Assembly: GCF_003001935.1 (NCBI RefSeq)
Contig: NZ_PVNG01000015.1
Coordinates: 62,001-126,000 of the forward strand
Direction: 5' to 3'
Source: Nonomuraea fuscirosea
GTDB taxonomy: Bacteria; Actinomycetota; Actinomycetes; Streptosporangiales; Streptosporangiaceae
DNA: 64,000 nucleotides
The position numbers were made by a program, and so were the translations under genes. Of this stretch, positions 8,406-16,572 are shown one piece after another. Every line of letters begins with the position of its first letter. Within the stretch, counting starts at the first letter, position 1. The notes beneath the pieces are model-generated. The model had not been told where the DNA came from and did no database searches. It saw only the letters and a program-made list of their open reading frames with translations.

Positions 8406-10565
8406 TCACTCTCCGCCCAGGCCCGTGTCCACTCCCGTGTAGTCCTCGTCGCCGCCGGTGACGTCGTCCCTGTCCTCGTCGGGCGTCTCGCGCCGCGGCG
8501 CGCAGCCCGAGCCGCAGCCGCCGAACCGCTCGGTGTTGACCGGGGTGAAGGCGGTGGCCGGCGTGCCCTTGAGGGCGGCCAGCATGGTGTCCTTCCAGAT
8601 CGGCCCGGGGATCGAGGCGCCGAAGACGTTGGCGTAGTACCGGCCGCCGATGGTGACGCCGTTGAGCTTGTGGTTCTGGGCGCCGCGCGGGTCGCCGATG
8701 CTGACCGCGCCCGCCAGGTCCGGGGTGAAGCCGGCGAACCAGGCACTGGCCTGGTTGTCCGTGGTGCCCGTCTTGCCGGCCGCCGGACGGCCGATGCCGC
8801 CGACGCCGCTCATCGTGCCCTTGGTGAACACGCCGGACAGGATGCTCGCCGCGGCGTCCGCGACCTCGGGGTCGAGCTTCTGCTCGCAGTCGGGCTTGTA
8901 GTTCTTCACCTTGCCGTCACGATCGGTGATCTTAGTGATCACCATGGGCGTGCAGCGCTTGCCGCGCGCGCCGAGGGTGGCGTAGGCGTTGGCGACGGTC
9001 ACCGGGTCCATCTCGTTCGTGCCCAGCGTGAACGTCTCGTACTCGGTCAGCGGCAGGCCGTCGGAGCGCTTGATGCCCAGGTCCTTGGCCGTCTTGATGG
9101 TGTCGCACAGGCCCACCTTCTGCTCCAGCTGCACGAAGAAGGTGTTCACCGACTTCCAGGTGCCGGTCTGCAGCGTCATGAAGCCGCCGCCGCCCTCGTC
9201 GTTGGTGACGGTGTGCGAGGGGTCGCCGATGTTCTCGCCCTTGCAGTTCTTGAACGAGGAGTAGTACGGGGACCGGTAGCCGCCGCCGACGGAGAACCCC
9301 TGGTTGAGCTTCATGCCCTTCTTCAGCGCGGTGACCAGGGTGAACGTCTTGAACGTCGAGCCCGCCTGGAACCCGGTGCCGCCACCGTGCACGGCGTCGG
9401 CCACCACGTTGTACGACATCTCCTTCTTGCGCTTGTTGTTGCCGTACTTGCGGCTGGCGGCCATCGCCTTGATCGCGCCGGTGCCGGGCTGGACCAGGGC
9501 CTCGGAGGCGACCGGGTCGTCCGAGGCGAACACGTGCTTCCTGATGGCCCGCTCGGCGGCCCGCTGCATCTTCGGGTCGAGCGTGGTCTGGATGGTCAGG
9601 CCGCCCCGGTTGAGGAACGCGCTCCTGGTCTTGGCCTTCTTGCCGAAGGCCGGGTTGCTGAGCACCTCGTTGCGGACGTACATACAGAAGTACGGATATT
9701 TGCTCTCACCGCATCCGCCCGGGATCGGGGTGTTCTTGAAGCCGAGCTTCTGGGCCTTGGCCGCGGCGGCCTCCTCCGGCGTGATCTTCTTCAGCTCGGC
9801 CATCCGGTCGAGCACCACGTTGCGCCGCGAGAGCAGCCGCTTCTGCTGGGCCTTGCCGATGTTGGGGTCGGTCGCGTTGGGGTCCTGCACCGCTCCGGCC
9901 AGCGTCGCCGCCTGGGCCAGCGTCAGGTCCGACGCGCTCACCCCGAAGAAGCGCTTGGCCGCGGCCTCCACGCCGTTGGCGCCCGCGCCGAAGTAGGCGA
10001 TGTTGAGGTACTTCTCCAGGATCTGGTCCTTGGTGTACTTCTCCTCGACCGCCATCGCGTACCGCAGCTCCTTGAGCTTGCGCGCGTAGCTGGCCTCCAG
10101 GGCCGCGGCCTTCGCCTCGTCGCTTGCGGCGGAGTTGAGCAGCACCTGCTTGACGTACTGCTGGGTGATCGACGAACCGCCCTGGGCGATGCCGCCCGAG
10201 GTGGCGTTCTTGGCCAGGGCCCGGATCGTGCCCTCGATGTCGATCGCGCCGTGCTCGTAGAAGCGGAAGTCCTCGATGGAGATGATGGCCGTCTTCATGA
10301 TGTCGGCCACCTGGTCGAGCGTGACGCTCTCGCGGTACTCCTCCCAGAAGTAGGCGATCTCGTTGCCCTTGGCGTCGAGCAGCGTCGTCCGTTCGGCCAG
10401 CGGGGGCTCCTTGAGCTCCTCGGGTTTGATGCCGAGGTCCTCCGACGCCGAGACGAAGATCGCCCCGGTACCCCCGACCGCGGGCAGCGCGATGGCGGCG
10501 GCCACCACGCCGGCCGCCGCCGCGGCCGCCGTCAGGCGCGCGACACTCGACAAACGGGAACCCAT
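8406..10565 (-). CDS. Class A penicillin-binding protein (transglycosylase-transpeptidase)
   Basis: This is a 719-residue bifunctional peptidoglycan synthase. The ATG at 10565 has GGAGGG 9 bases upstream and leads into a membrane anchor (about 10-35). The GT51 glycosyltransferase domain has EDFRFYEHGAIDIEG, GGSSITQQYVKQ and RKLKELRYAMAVEEKY. The transpeptidase domain has STFK (Ser near 403), SVN and KTGTTDNQ. The C-terminus is acidic and Gly/Asp-rich. It polymerises and cross-links lipid II outside the membrane. The reading frame is open far upstream (to 12128) but that part is the shadow of a plus-strand gene. Confidence 0.95.
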   Translation of the reverse strand: MGSRLSSVARLTAAAAAAGVVAAAIALPAVGGTGAIFVSASEDLGIKPEELKEPPLAERTTLLDAKGNEIAYFWEEYRESVTLDQVADIMKTAIISIEDFRFYEHGAIDIEGTIRALAKNATSGGIAQGGSSITQQYVKQVLLNSAASDEAKAAALEASYARKLKELRYAMAVEEKYTKDQILEKYLNIAYFGAGANGVEAAAKRFFGVSASDLTLAQAATLAGAVQDPNATDPNIGKAQQKRLLSRRNVVLDRMAELKKITPEEAAAAKAQKLGFKNTPIPGGCGESKYPYFCMYVRNEVLSNPAFGKKAKTRSAFLNRGGLTIQTTLDPKMQRAAERAIRKHVFASDDPVASEALVQPGTGAIKAMAASRKYGNNKRKKEMSYNVVADAVHGGGTGFQAGSTFKTFTLVTALKKGMKLNQGFSVGGGYRSPYYSSFKNCKGENIGDPSHTVTNDEGGGGFMTLQTGTWKSVNTFFVQLEQKVGLCDTIKTAKDLGIKRSDGLPLTEYETFTLGTNEMDPVTVANAYATLGARGKRCTPMVITKITDRDGKVKNYKPDCEQKLDPEVADAAASILSGVFTKGTMSGVGGIGRPAAGKTGTTDNQASAWFAGFTPDLAGAVSIGDPRGAQNHKLNGVTIGGRYYANVFGASIPGPIWKDTMLAALKGTPATAFTPVNTERFGGCGSGCAPRRETPDEDRDDVTGGDEDYTGVDTGLGGE

Positions 10566-10922
10566 GACGGTATACCCTCCCCCTCGTGGCATTTGGGTGC
10601 ATCCTAAACCCGGGCATGACGTGCTCCGGGTAAAAACTTGGACGCTCGTTGACCCGGAAATGTTGCTCCTGTGCGGGGTTTTCTCCGGATTCATAGGCAA
10701 AGTGGCGTTCGACCTGGTCGGGACGTACGGGACTGCTGTGCCGCGTGTGACGTGAGCCCGTAGCGGCCGCCCTCTCCGCCGCCTTCTTCCGCGCCGTCTT
10801 CTGTGGCGGCCGAGTTTCCACCAGGCCAAGGCAAAGAAGCGTGTTGTCCGCCGGGTCGTCGCGGGCCGGTCTGGCAACGTCTGGCAGGGCATTTCTTCCC
10901 GGGCCTTGGTGGAGGGGGCTGT
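10566..10922. other. 357-base divergent intergenic region
   Basis: This stretch separates the PBP gene from the plus-strand operon. It is visibly lower in GC near 10600-10700 (runs such as GGTAAAAACTTGG), which fits promoter DNA. I see no gene, no repeat and no clear operator. A TAGGAT box on the minus strand just upstream of the PBP ribosome site is a possible -10. Confidence 0.4.
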
Positions 10923-12203
10923 ATGCGTCGCGTCGGGGACCGTGAGCACGTCGATCGGCTGCTCGCCGCCGCCAGGACCTGGTGGGCGGACAGCGCCGGT
11001 GACGACGGGTGCGTCGTCGCGGAGGCGTACGACGAGGACCTGCGGGTCGTGGTGCGCACGCTGCTCGTGGCCAAGGCGATCTGCGGGCTGCTGACCGCGC
11101 GGCTGGTCGTGCTGACGGATCCCGGGTGGACGCGGCTGGCCGAGGCGTTCGGCGGCACCGTGGGCGGGCGGCCGGACGTGCCGCCCCGCGCGCTGGTCAC
11201 CAGCCGGGCCGAACGCGCGGTGCCCAGGGAGGTGCCGGTCGTCCACGTCCACGGCACCGGGACACTGCGGGCGTACGCGCTCTTCCCCGACCAGGGGACG
11301 TGCACGATCCAGGACGAGCTGCCCGCCAGGGTCGGCGCCTTCTTCGAGCGGCACGTCTGGCCGCACAGGGAGGTGATCAGGCCCGGCGCCGAGCGGGTGG
11401 CCCGGCGGGCGGGACGCGCCTACCAGGTCCGAACGGAGACCGAACGCCGCCAGCTGCGCCACTACGCCTGCTCCCGCCTGGGCATCGACGCCGACCGGCC
11501 CACCGTCGCGGTCTTCGGCCACGAGCCCGGCGGGGACGCGGAGCTGTTCGCGGCGACGACGGAGTTCGCCGCGTCCGACCAGAGCGCGAACTGGCTCTTC
11601 CTCGACGCGCCCGCCGATGACGCCTCGGGGACCGGCTGTCGCAACGGCCCCAGGCGTGAGCTCGGGAGCACGCCCCGGATCAGGCACGTGCCCGGGACGA
11701 TGTCGGCCAACCTGCTGTGGAGCACGACGGACGTGGGCGTCGCGTTCGGCGACAGCGACCTGCCGGCGTTCGGCATCCCCGTCATCCAGGCCGGCTGGTC
11801 CGAGGGCGGCGCCTGCGGGGCCACGCACATGGCGGGCTCGCCGTCCGAGCACCACCTGTTGCTCGCCGAGGCGATCGCCAGGAGCGCCAAGGGCGCCGGC
11901 TTCCTCGGGCCCGAGCAGCGCGAGCGGGCCCGGCTGTGGCTCTGGTTGCGCCGCTGCGGCGCCGACGTGCCGAGCCAGCTCCTGCCGCACTGGGAGCACG
12001 GTGACGACTACGCCAGGGCCATGACGGTCAACCTGCGGCACGCGGAGCGGGACGGCGACGCCCTCTACAGCGCGGTCGGCCGCATGTGGCGATGGCGCGA
12101 TCCCGTACTCACCCGATTCGACTTCCACGACCCGGCCGCCACCGCCGCCGCACTCATCCCTTCGACGACCGCCACCCGCGTCCCCTCGAGGAGCATCCGA
12201 TGA
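10923..12203 (+). CDS. Uncharacterised protein, possibly GT-B-type glycosyltransferase
   Basis: I cannot name this 426-residue protein. The ATG at 10923 has a strong GGAGGGGG site. There is no signal peptide or membrane helix. The layout resembles two Rossmann-like halves: an N-terminal half with AICGLLTARLVVLTDPGW, and a C-terminal half with a RPTVAVFGHEP strand-loop, the segment LLWSTTDVGVAFGDSDLPAFG, and AGSPSEHHLLLAEAI. A late 'status/location then PSEH' pattern of this kind occurs in capsule-type and CDP-glycerol transferases, which is the basis for the tentative call. Its stop overlaps the next gene (ATGA), so both act together. Divergence from a PBP gene fits a surface-glycan role, but this is inference. 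Confidence 0.6.
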   Translation: MRRVGDREHVDRLLAAARTWWADSAGDDGCVVAEAYDEDLRVVVRTLLVAKAICGLLTARLVVLTDPGWTRLAEAFGGTVGGRPDVPPRALVTSRAERAVPREVPVVHVHGTGTLRAYALFPDQGTCTIQDELPARVGAFFERHVWPHREVIRPGAERVARRAGRAYQVRTETERRQLRHYACSRLGIDADRPTVAVFGHEPGGDAELFAATTEFAASDQSANWLFLDAPADDASGTGCRNGPRRELGSTPRIRHVPGTMSANLLWSTTDVGVAFGDSDLPAFGIPVIQAGWSEGGACGATHMAGSPSEHHLLLAEAIARSAKGAGFLGPEQRERARLWLWLRRCGADVPSQLLPHWEHGDDYARAMTVNLRHAERDGDALYSAVGRMWRWRDPVLTRFDFHDPAATAAALIPSTTATRVPSRSIR

Positions 12204-13198
12204 CCAGCTCAGGACCCGCCACCGACCTCGACCAGGTCGTCCTTCCCGCCATCCCGCCCGTCCACCTGTCCAGCGGCCGGCTGTCGGCGCTGCAGGTGAC
12301 CGACCGGCTGCGGCGCGGCAGCCAGATCCTGGGCCGGTTCGAGACGTCCGGGCTGGCCGGCTTCAAGGTCTCCGCCCAGGGACGGGCGCTGCGGGTGCAG
12401 GTGTCGCTGTCCACGGACGAGCGGTCGGTGAGCGGCTGGCACGAGGGCCGTACGGAGATGAGCCCGCGGCCCCGCCTCATCCAGGTGCTCTCCCAGGGGC
12501 GGCTGCGCCAGTGCGTGCTGCTGCGTGGCCGGAAGGCGCACGCCAGGGTGGCCTTCGACCTGTCGCCCGACGAGATCCCCGACGACGGGCTGATCTGCGT
12601 CGAGGCGCTGGACATCACCGAGGGCGACGGCGTCCGCGACGAGGTGCGCACGGCCGTGGCCGGCCGCGTCGCCGAGGACGGGGTGGCCGGGGTGCGGCTG
12701 GACAAGGTCGTGTTCGAGGAGCCGCCCGCGGTGGACTACGACCCCGACACGCTCGACGGGGCCCGCTGCGAGCTGTACTCGCTGATCAGCGCGGGCGGGC
12801 TGGCCAACGCCAACCGGCAGGGGGCACGCGTGCTGCGCTCCGGCATGTTCGTGGTCAACCCCGTGCTCAAGGACCGGTTCGGGTCGAGCGGCCGCATCAC
12901 GCTGCGGCTCGGCACCAAGGCCGAGGCGGTGAGCATGATCCCGGCCACGTGGCGCCGGGTCAACAGCGAACTGCGCTGGCTGCGCCACACCACCAGGCGG
13001 CTGCTGCAGTCGGCGGCCCCGTCCGTCGAGCGGGTGATCAGCGTGCGGGACGGCGACCTGGGGGAGCCCGCGCAACGGGTCCGGGGGAACATCACGGAGC
13101 TGGAGCTGTCCGGCCCGGCGACCTCGCCCCTGCTGGTGATCCTCGGCCCGTGCCCGGACGCCATCCCGACCCTGGAGTCGGGCACCGAGCACCGGTAA
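12200..13198 (+). CDS. Uncharacterised protein, partner of the preceding gene
   Basis: This 332-residue soluble protein overlaps the upstream gene by four bases (ATGA). I recognise no family. The first 170 residues are rich in short beta strands with patterns such as GRALRVQVSLSTDERS and HARVAFDLSPDEIPDDGLIC, suggesting a beta-sandwich. The second half has LYSLISAGGLANANRQGARV, a helical Arg-rich part WLRHTTRRLLQ, and a strand-rich end. There is no signal peptide. It may be a polysaccharide or cell-surface assembly partner of the putative transferase; no direct evidence supports a reaction. Confidence 0.6.
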   Translation: MTSSGPATDLDQVVLPAIPPVHLSSGRLSALQVTDRLRRGSQILGRFETSGLAGFKVSAQGRALRVQVSLSTDERSVSGWHEGRTEMSPRPRLIQVLSQGRLRQCVLLRGRKAHARVAFDLSPDEIPDDGLICVEALDITEGDGVRDEVRTAVAGRVAEDGVAGVRLDKVVFEEPPAVDYDPDTLDGARCELYSLISAGGLANANRQGARVLRSGMFVVNPVLKDRFGSSGRITLRLGTKAEAVSMIPATWRRVNSELRWLRHTTRRLLQSAAPSVERVISVRDGDLGEPAQRVRGNITELELSGPATSPLLVILGPCPDAIPTLESGTEHR

Positions 13199-13234
13199 AG
13201 GCGAGGGGGTCCGCCTCGAAGAGGATGCGGAGCC

Positions 13235-13388
13235 ATGGCCGGGATGACCAACCGGCTCGACCGGCTGGAGGCGGCCGGGCTGGCCGAGCGCCGCCCCGCT
13301 CGGCCGCGACGAGAGGGAGACGCTGGCCGGGCTCCTCCGCAAGCCGGCCGACGGCCCGCTCGGCGAGCGAGACGACGGGATGACGTAA
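13235..13388 (+). pseudogene. Remnant of a MarR-family regulator gene
   Basis: The first part reads AGMTNRLDRLEAAGLAERR, the wing of a MarR winged helix. After a frame change near 13300 another frame reads LGRDERETLAGLLRK and ends at TAA 13386-13388, which is the usual MarR C-terminal helix. The DNA-binding helices before it and about 40 residues between the two parts are missing. It is therefore an internally deleted, frameshifted relic. Confidence 0.65.
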
Positions 13389-13415
13389 CTAGCCGGGAAA
13401 AATGGCAAATACCCC

Positions 13416-13826
13416 GTGTTATCACCGCTCAGCGGGCAGTGTGTTGTTGTGGGCGATGGCGGTTTGCGGATCGAGACGACAAGGCACCTCCATTGCACGG
13501 TCCTGCGCGCCGGCGGCGTCCTCGACCACGCCGGCCGGGAGCGGTTCAGCGACCGCATCAACCAGGTGTGGAACTGGTCGGTGGGCCCCGTCCTCGTGTT
13601 CGACCTGGCCGACCTCGACTTCTTCGACTCCTCGGTCATCGGCGTGCTCGCCATGGCGATGCAGCGGATGGAGGAGCAGGGCGAGGGCCGGATCATCCTG
13701 GTACGGCCCTCGGACCACCTGCTGTCCGTGCTGCGGCTGACGGACCTGCTGTCGCGGGTGGAGCTGCGCGGCAGCGTCGAGGAGACGGTGGCGGAGCTGA
13801 TGCTCCAGTCGGAGGTCAGCCCCTGA
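13416..13826 (+). CDS. STAS-domain protein (anti-anti-sigma factor type)
   Basis: This 136-residue single STAS domain has the conserved LVFDLADLDFFDSSVIGVL segment. The DSS contains the serine that partner kinases phosphorylate in SpoIIAA/RsbV proteins, so the phosphorylation switch is intact. Such proteins sequester anti-sigma kinases to free a sigma factor. The start is uncertain: GTG 13416 gives the length stated, GTG 13449 would remove 11 residues that lie outside the domain, and neither has a good ribosome site. No RsbW-like kinase is next to it; another STAS gene is 5 kb away. Confidence 0.8.
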   Translation: MLSPLSGQCVVVGDGGLRIETTRHLHCTVLRAGGVLDHAGRERFSDRINQVWNWSVGPVLVFDLADLDFFDSSVIGVLAMAMQRMEEQGEGRIILVRPSDHLLSVLRLTDLLSRVELRGSVEETVAELMLQSEVSP

Positions 13827-13870
13827 CGCGCCGCGGCTGAACCGACGCGCGCCGCCGCCGCATCGGAGTT

Positions 13871-15277
13871 CTACAGGCCGTAGGCCTCCAGGAGCCGCAG
13901 CCAGATCTCGCTCACCGTCGGGAAGGTCGGGACCGCGTGCCAGAGCAGGTCCAGCGGCACCTCGGCGGTCACCGCGATCGTGGCGGAGTGGAGCAGGTCG
14001 GCCGTCGCGGGTCCGACGAACGTGACCCCGACCAGGATTCTCCTGTCCTCGTCCACCACGGCCTTGGCCTTGCCGCGATAGCCGTCGCCCATCAGATAGG
14101 CCCCGGTGACCGAGCCCAGGTCGTACTCGACCGTGCGGACCCTGATGCCCGCCGCGCGGGCCGCCTCCTCGGTGAGGCCGACCGCGCAGACCTGCGGGTC
14201 GGTGAAGACGACCTGCGGTGAGCGGGCGCCGCCGACGAGGTCGCGCATCGCGGGCAGTTCGTCGCCGCGCGCCCGCGCGGCGATCACGTCGCCGCAGATC
14301 CTGGCCTGGTACTTGCCCATGTGGGTGAGGAGCGCGCGCCCGTTGACGTCGCCCACCGCGTACAGCCAGCCGTCGGCGACCCCGGTGGCCCGCATGCTGT
14401 CGTCGACCTCGACGATCGTGCCGTCGGCCAGGCCCACCGTGCTGAGCCCCAGGTCGCCGGTCGCGGGCCGGCGGCCGGTGGCCACCAGCAGCTCGTCCGC
14501 CTCCAGCGGCGGGCCCTCCGGCAGGTGCACGGTCACCTTCCCGCCCGGCTCGGGGCGTTCGACGCGGACGGCGTCGGTGTGCGTGCGCAGCTCGATCCCG
14601 GCGTCGGCGAACGACTCGGCGAGCAGCTCTCCCGCGAACGGCTCCATCCGGCTGAGCAGGCGGTCGCCCCGGACGAGCACGGTCGTCGAGCGTGCGCCCA
14701 GCCCGTGCATGGCCTGCGCCATCTCACAGGCCACCACGCCGCCGCCGATCACGACCAGGCGCTCGGGGATCGACGTGGCCGCGGTCACCTCGTGGCTGGT
14801 CCACGGCCGCGCCTCGGCCAGACCGGGCGTACGCGGGATCGCAGGGACGCTGCCGGTGGCCAGGACGACGGCCTGGCGGGCGGTGATCACCCGCTCGCCG
14901 CCGTCCTCGGCGGTGACGCGGACGCGCCTGGGCCCGTCGATGCGGCCCCTGCCGCGGAAGAACTCGGCCGGGACGCTCTCGATCCAGCGCACCTGGCCGC
15001 TGTCGTCGAAGTTCGACACGGTCTCGTCGCGCCTGGCCAGCACCGCGGGCACGTCGATCGGCCCCAGGGAGAGCCCTGGCACCCTGCTCACCTCGCCGGC
15101 CAGGTCGACCGGCCGCAGCAGCGCCTTGCTCGGCACGCAGGCCCAGTAGGCGCACTCGCCGCCGGCCAGCCGCTCCTCGACGATGGCCGCCGTCAGGCCG
15201 CCGCGCACGGCCCGGTCGACCACGTTCTCGCCGGCCGGACCTGCGCCGATCACGATGACGTCGAACTCGTCAGCCAC
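13871..15277 (-). CDS. FAD-dependent pyridine nucleotide-disulfide oxidoreductase
   Basis: This is a 468-residue flavoprotein of the dihydrolipoamide dehydrogenase/mercuric reductase family. The GTG at 15277 is preceded by GGGGAGG and is preferred to the longer frame. It has the FAD-binding VIVIGAGPAGENV, the redox-active pair in GGECAYWACVPSKALL (CxxxxC), a second NAD(P) site VIGGGVVACEMAQ, and a late FAD motif YAVGDVNG. The C-terminal dimer domain ends AVPTFPTVSEIW, where the classical His-Pro dyad is altered, as in a group of actinobacterial homologues whose substrate is unknown. It acts in the cytoplasm; neighbours give no hint of the substrate. Confidence 0.9.
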   Translation of the reverse strand: MADEFDVIVIGAGPAGENVVDRAVRGGLTAAIVEERLAGGECAYWACVPSKALLRPVDLAGEVSRVPGLSLGPIDVPAVLARRDETVSNFDDSGQVRWIESVPAEFFRGRGRIDGPRRVRVTAEDGGERVITARQAVVLATGSVPAIPRTPGLAEARPWTSHEVTAATSIPERLVVIGGGVVACEMAQAMHGLGARSTTVLVRGDRLLSRMEPFAGELLAESFADAGIELRTHTDAVRVERPEPGGKVTVHLPEGPPLEADELLVATGRRPATGDLGLSTVGLADGTIVEVDDSMRATGVADGWLYAVGDVNGRALLTHMGKYQARICGDVIAARARGDELPAMRDLVGGARSPQVVFTDPQVCAVGLTEEAARAAGIRVRTVEYDLGSVTGAYLMGDGYRGKAKAVVDEDRRILVGVTFVGPATADLLHSATIAVTAEVPLDLLWHAVPTFPTVSEIWLRLLEAYGL

Positions 15278-15435
15278 TGCTGCCTCCCCAGGCACGGTAT
15301 TCGTCCTCTTCTCGCATCGTTTCACGCCGAGGCGCCGCTACCGTGGTGCCGGCCCCAGTGTCGCCGTCCGGGGCTTTCGCCCGCGCGTACGACTCCCGTC
15401 GGAGTCCGTTCACCCGGAAGTTCTAGCGTGCCCGC

Positions 15436-16572
15436 ATGGCTGATCGCTACCCGACCTCGGTGCCGTACCGGCAGGCGACGGACGGCTATCACACGTACCG
15501 GATCCCGGCGGCCGTGGTCACGGGGGCGGGCACGGTCCTGGCGTTCGCGGAGGGGCGGCGCGGCTCGGCGTCCGACTCCGGCCACATCGACCTCGTGCTC
15601 AAACGGTCGGAGGACGGCGGGCGTACGTGGGGCACGTTGCAGGTCGTGGCCACCGAGCCGAGCCGGGGCACGGCGGGCAACCCCGCGCCGGCGGTGCTCG
15701 GCGACGGGCGGATCGTGCTGGTGCACGTGCGGCAGGGCCCGACGGCGACCGAGGAGAAGATCAGGCGCGGCCAGGTGGCGGCGGACGCGGGGCGGCGGGT
15801 GTTCGTCCAGGTCAGCGCGGACGACGGCGTCACCTGGTCGGCGCCCCGCGAGATCACCGGCGAGGTGAAGCGGCCCGGCTGGCGCTGGTACGCGACCACT
15901 CCCGGACACGCGCTCGTGCTGCGCCACGGCCCGCACGCCGGCCGCCTGGTGGTCCCCGCGAACCACTCGCTGCCGCCCGCGGGCGAGGACGACGGGACCG
16001 AGGGCAGGTACGACGGCGGCCACGCGCTGCTGAGCGACGACGGCGGCACGACCTGGCGGATCGGCTACGTCGACGACAACCCCGACGGGTACGTCAACGT
16101 CAACGAGACCACCGCCGCCGAGTTGCCCGGCGGACGCCTCTACCTCAACACCCGCACCGACTCCACCGCCCCCGGCACCAGGGCCGACGCCTACTCGGCC
16201 GACGGCGGCCAGACGCTGGAGCTGCCCTTCCGCCCGCAGGCCGACCTGACCGGGCCGGTGGTGGAGGGCAGCGTGCTGTGGTGCGACGGGCCGGAGACGC
16301 TGCTGTTCTCGGGACCGGCGGCTCCCGACGCGCGGGCTTTGATGACGGTGCGCGCCAGCGACGACCACGGCCGCACCTGGCGGGTGGCGCACACGGTGTC
16401 GGGGCTGCCCGCCGCCTACTCCGACCTGGTCCGGGTGGACGGCGACACGGTCGGGCTGCTGTTCGAGACCGGGAACTTCGGCCCGTACGAGAGCATCGCC
16501 TTCCGCCGGATCCCCGTCGCCGAGCTGGCAGCGGTCAGGGCTGCTGAGGGCGGAGCTCCTTCATCACCATGA
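15436..16572 (+). CDS. Sialidase (BNR/Asp-box beta-propeller), no signal peptide
   Basis: This 378-residue protein has the six-bladed sialidase fold. An early YRIPAAV gives the arginine of the F/YRIP motif, and Asp boxes appear as SEDGGRTWG, SADDGVTWS, SDDGGTTWR and SDDHGRTWR. Family members (GH33) release sialic acids from glycans. There is no signal peptide, so it would act inside the cell or be exported by another route. No ribosome site is seen, but TAGCGT lies 7 bases before the ATG, suggesting a leaderless transcript. Its 3' end overlaps the convergent CheR gene by 38 bases. Sialic-acid catabolic genes are absent nearby, so the true substrate is open. Confidence 0.85.
   Translation: MADRYPTSVPYRQATDGYHTYRIPAAVVTGAGTVLAFAEGRRGSASDSGHIDLVLKRSEDGGRTWGTLQVVATEPSRGTAGNPAPAVLGDGRIVLVHVRQGPTATEEKIRRGQVAADAGRRVFVQVSADDGVTWSAPREITGEVKRPGWRWYATTPGHALVLRHGPHAGRLVVPANHSLPPAGEDDGTEGRYDGGHALLSDDGGTTWRIGYVDDNPDGYVNVNETTAAELPGGRLYLNTRTDSTAPGTRADAYSADGGQTLELPFRPQADLTGPVVEGSVLWCDGPETLLFSGPAAPDARALMTVRASDDHGRTWRVAHTVSGLPAAYSDLVRVDGDTVGLLFETGNFGPYESIAFRRIPVAELAAVRAAEGGAPSSP

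Noticed and set aside
10566..12128. N-terminal extension of the PBP frame to 12128 (1240 codons)
   Set aside because: The extension lies opposite the plus-strand operon and is Arg/Pro/Gly-rich shadow sequence. The true start at 10565 has a ribosome site and leads into the membrane anchor.
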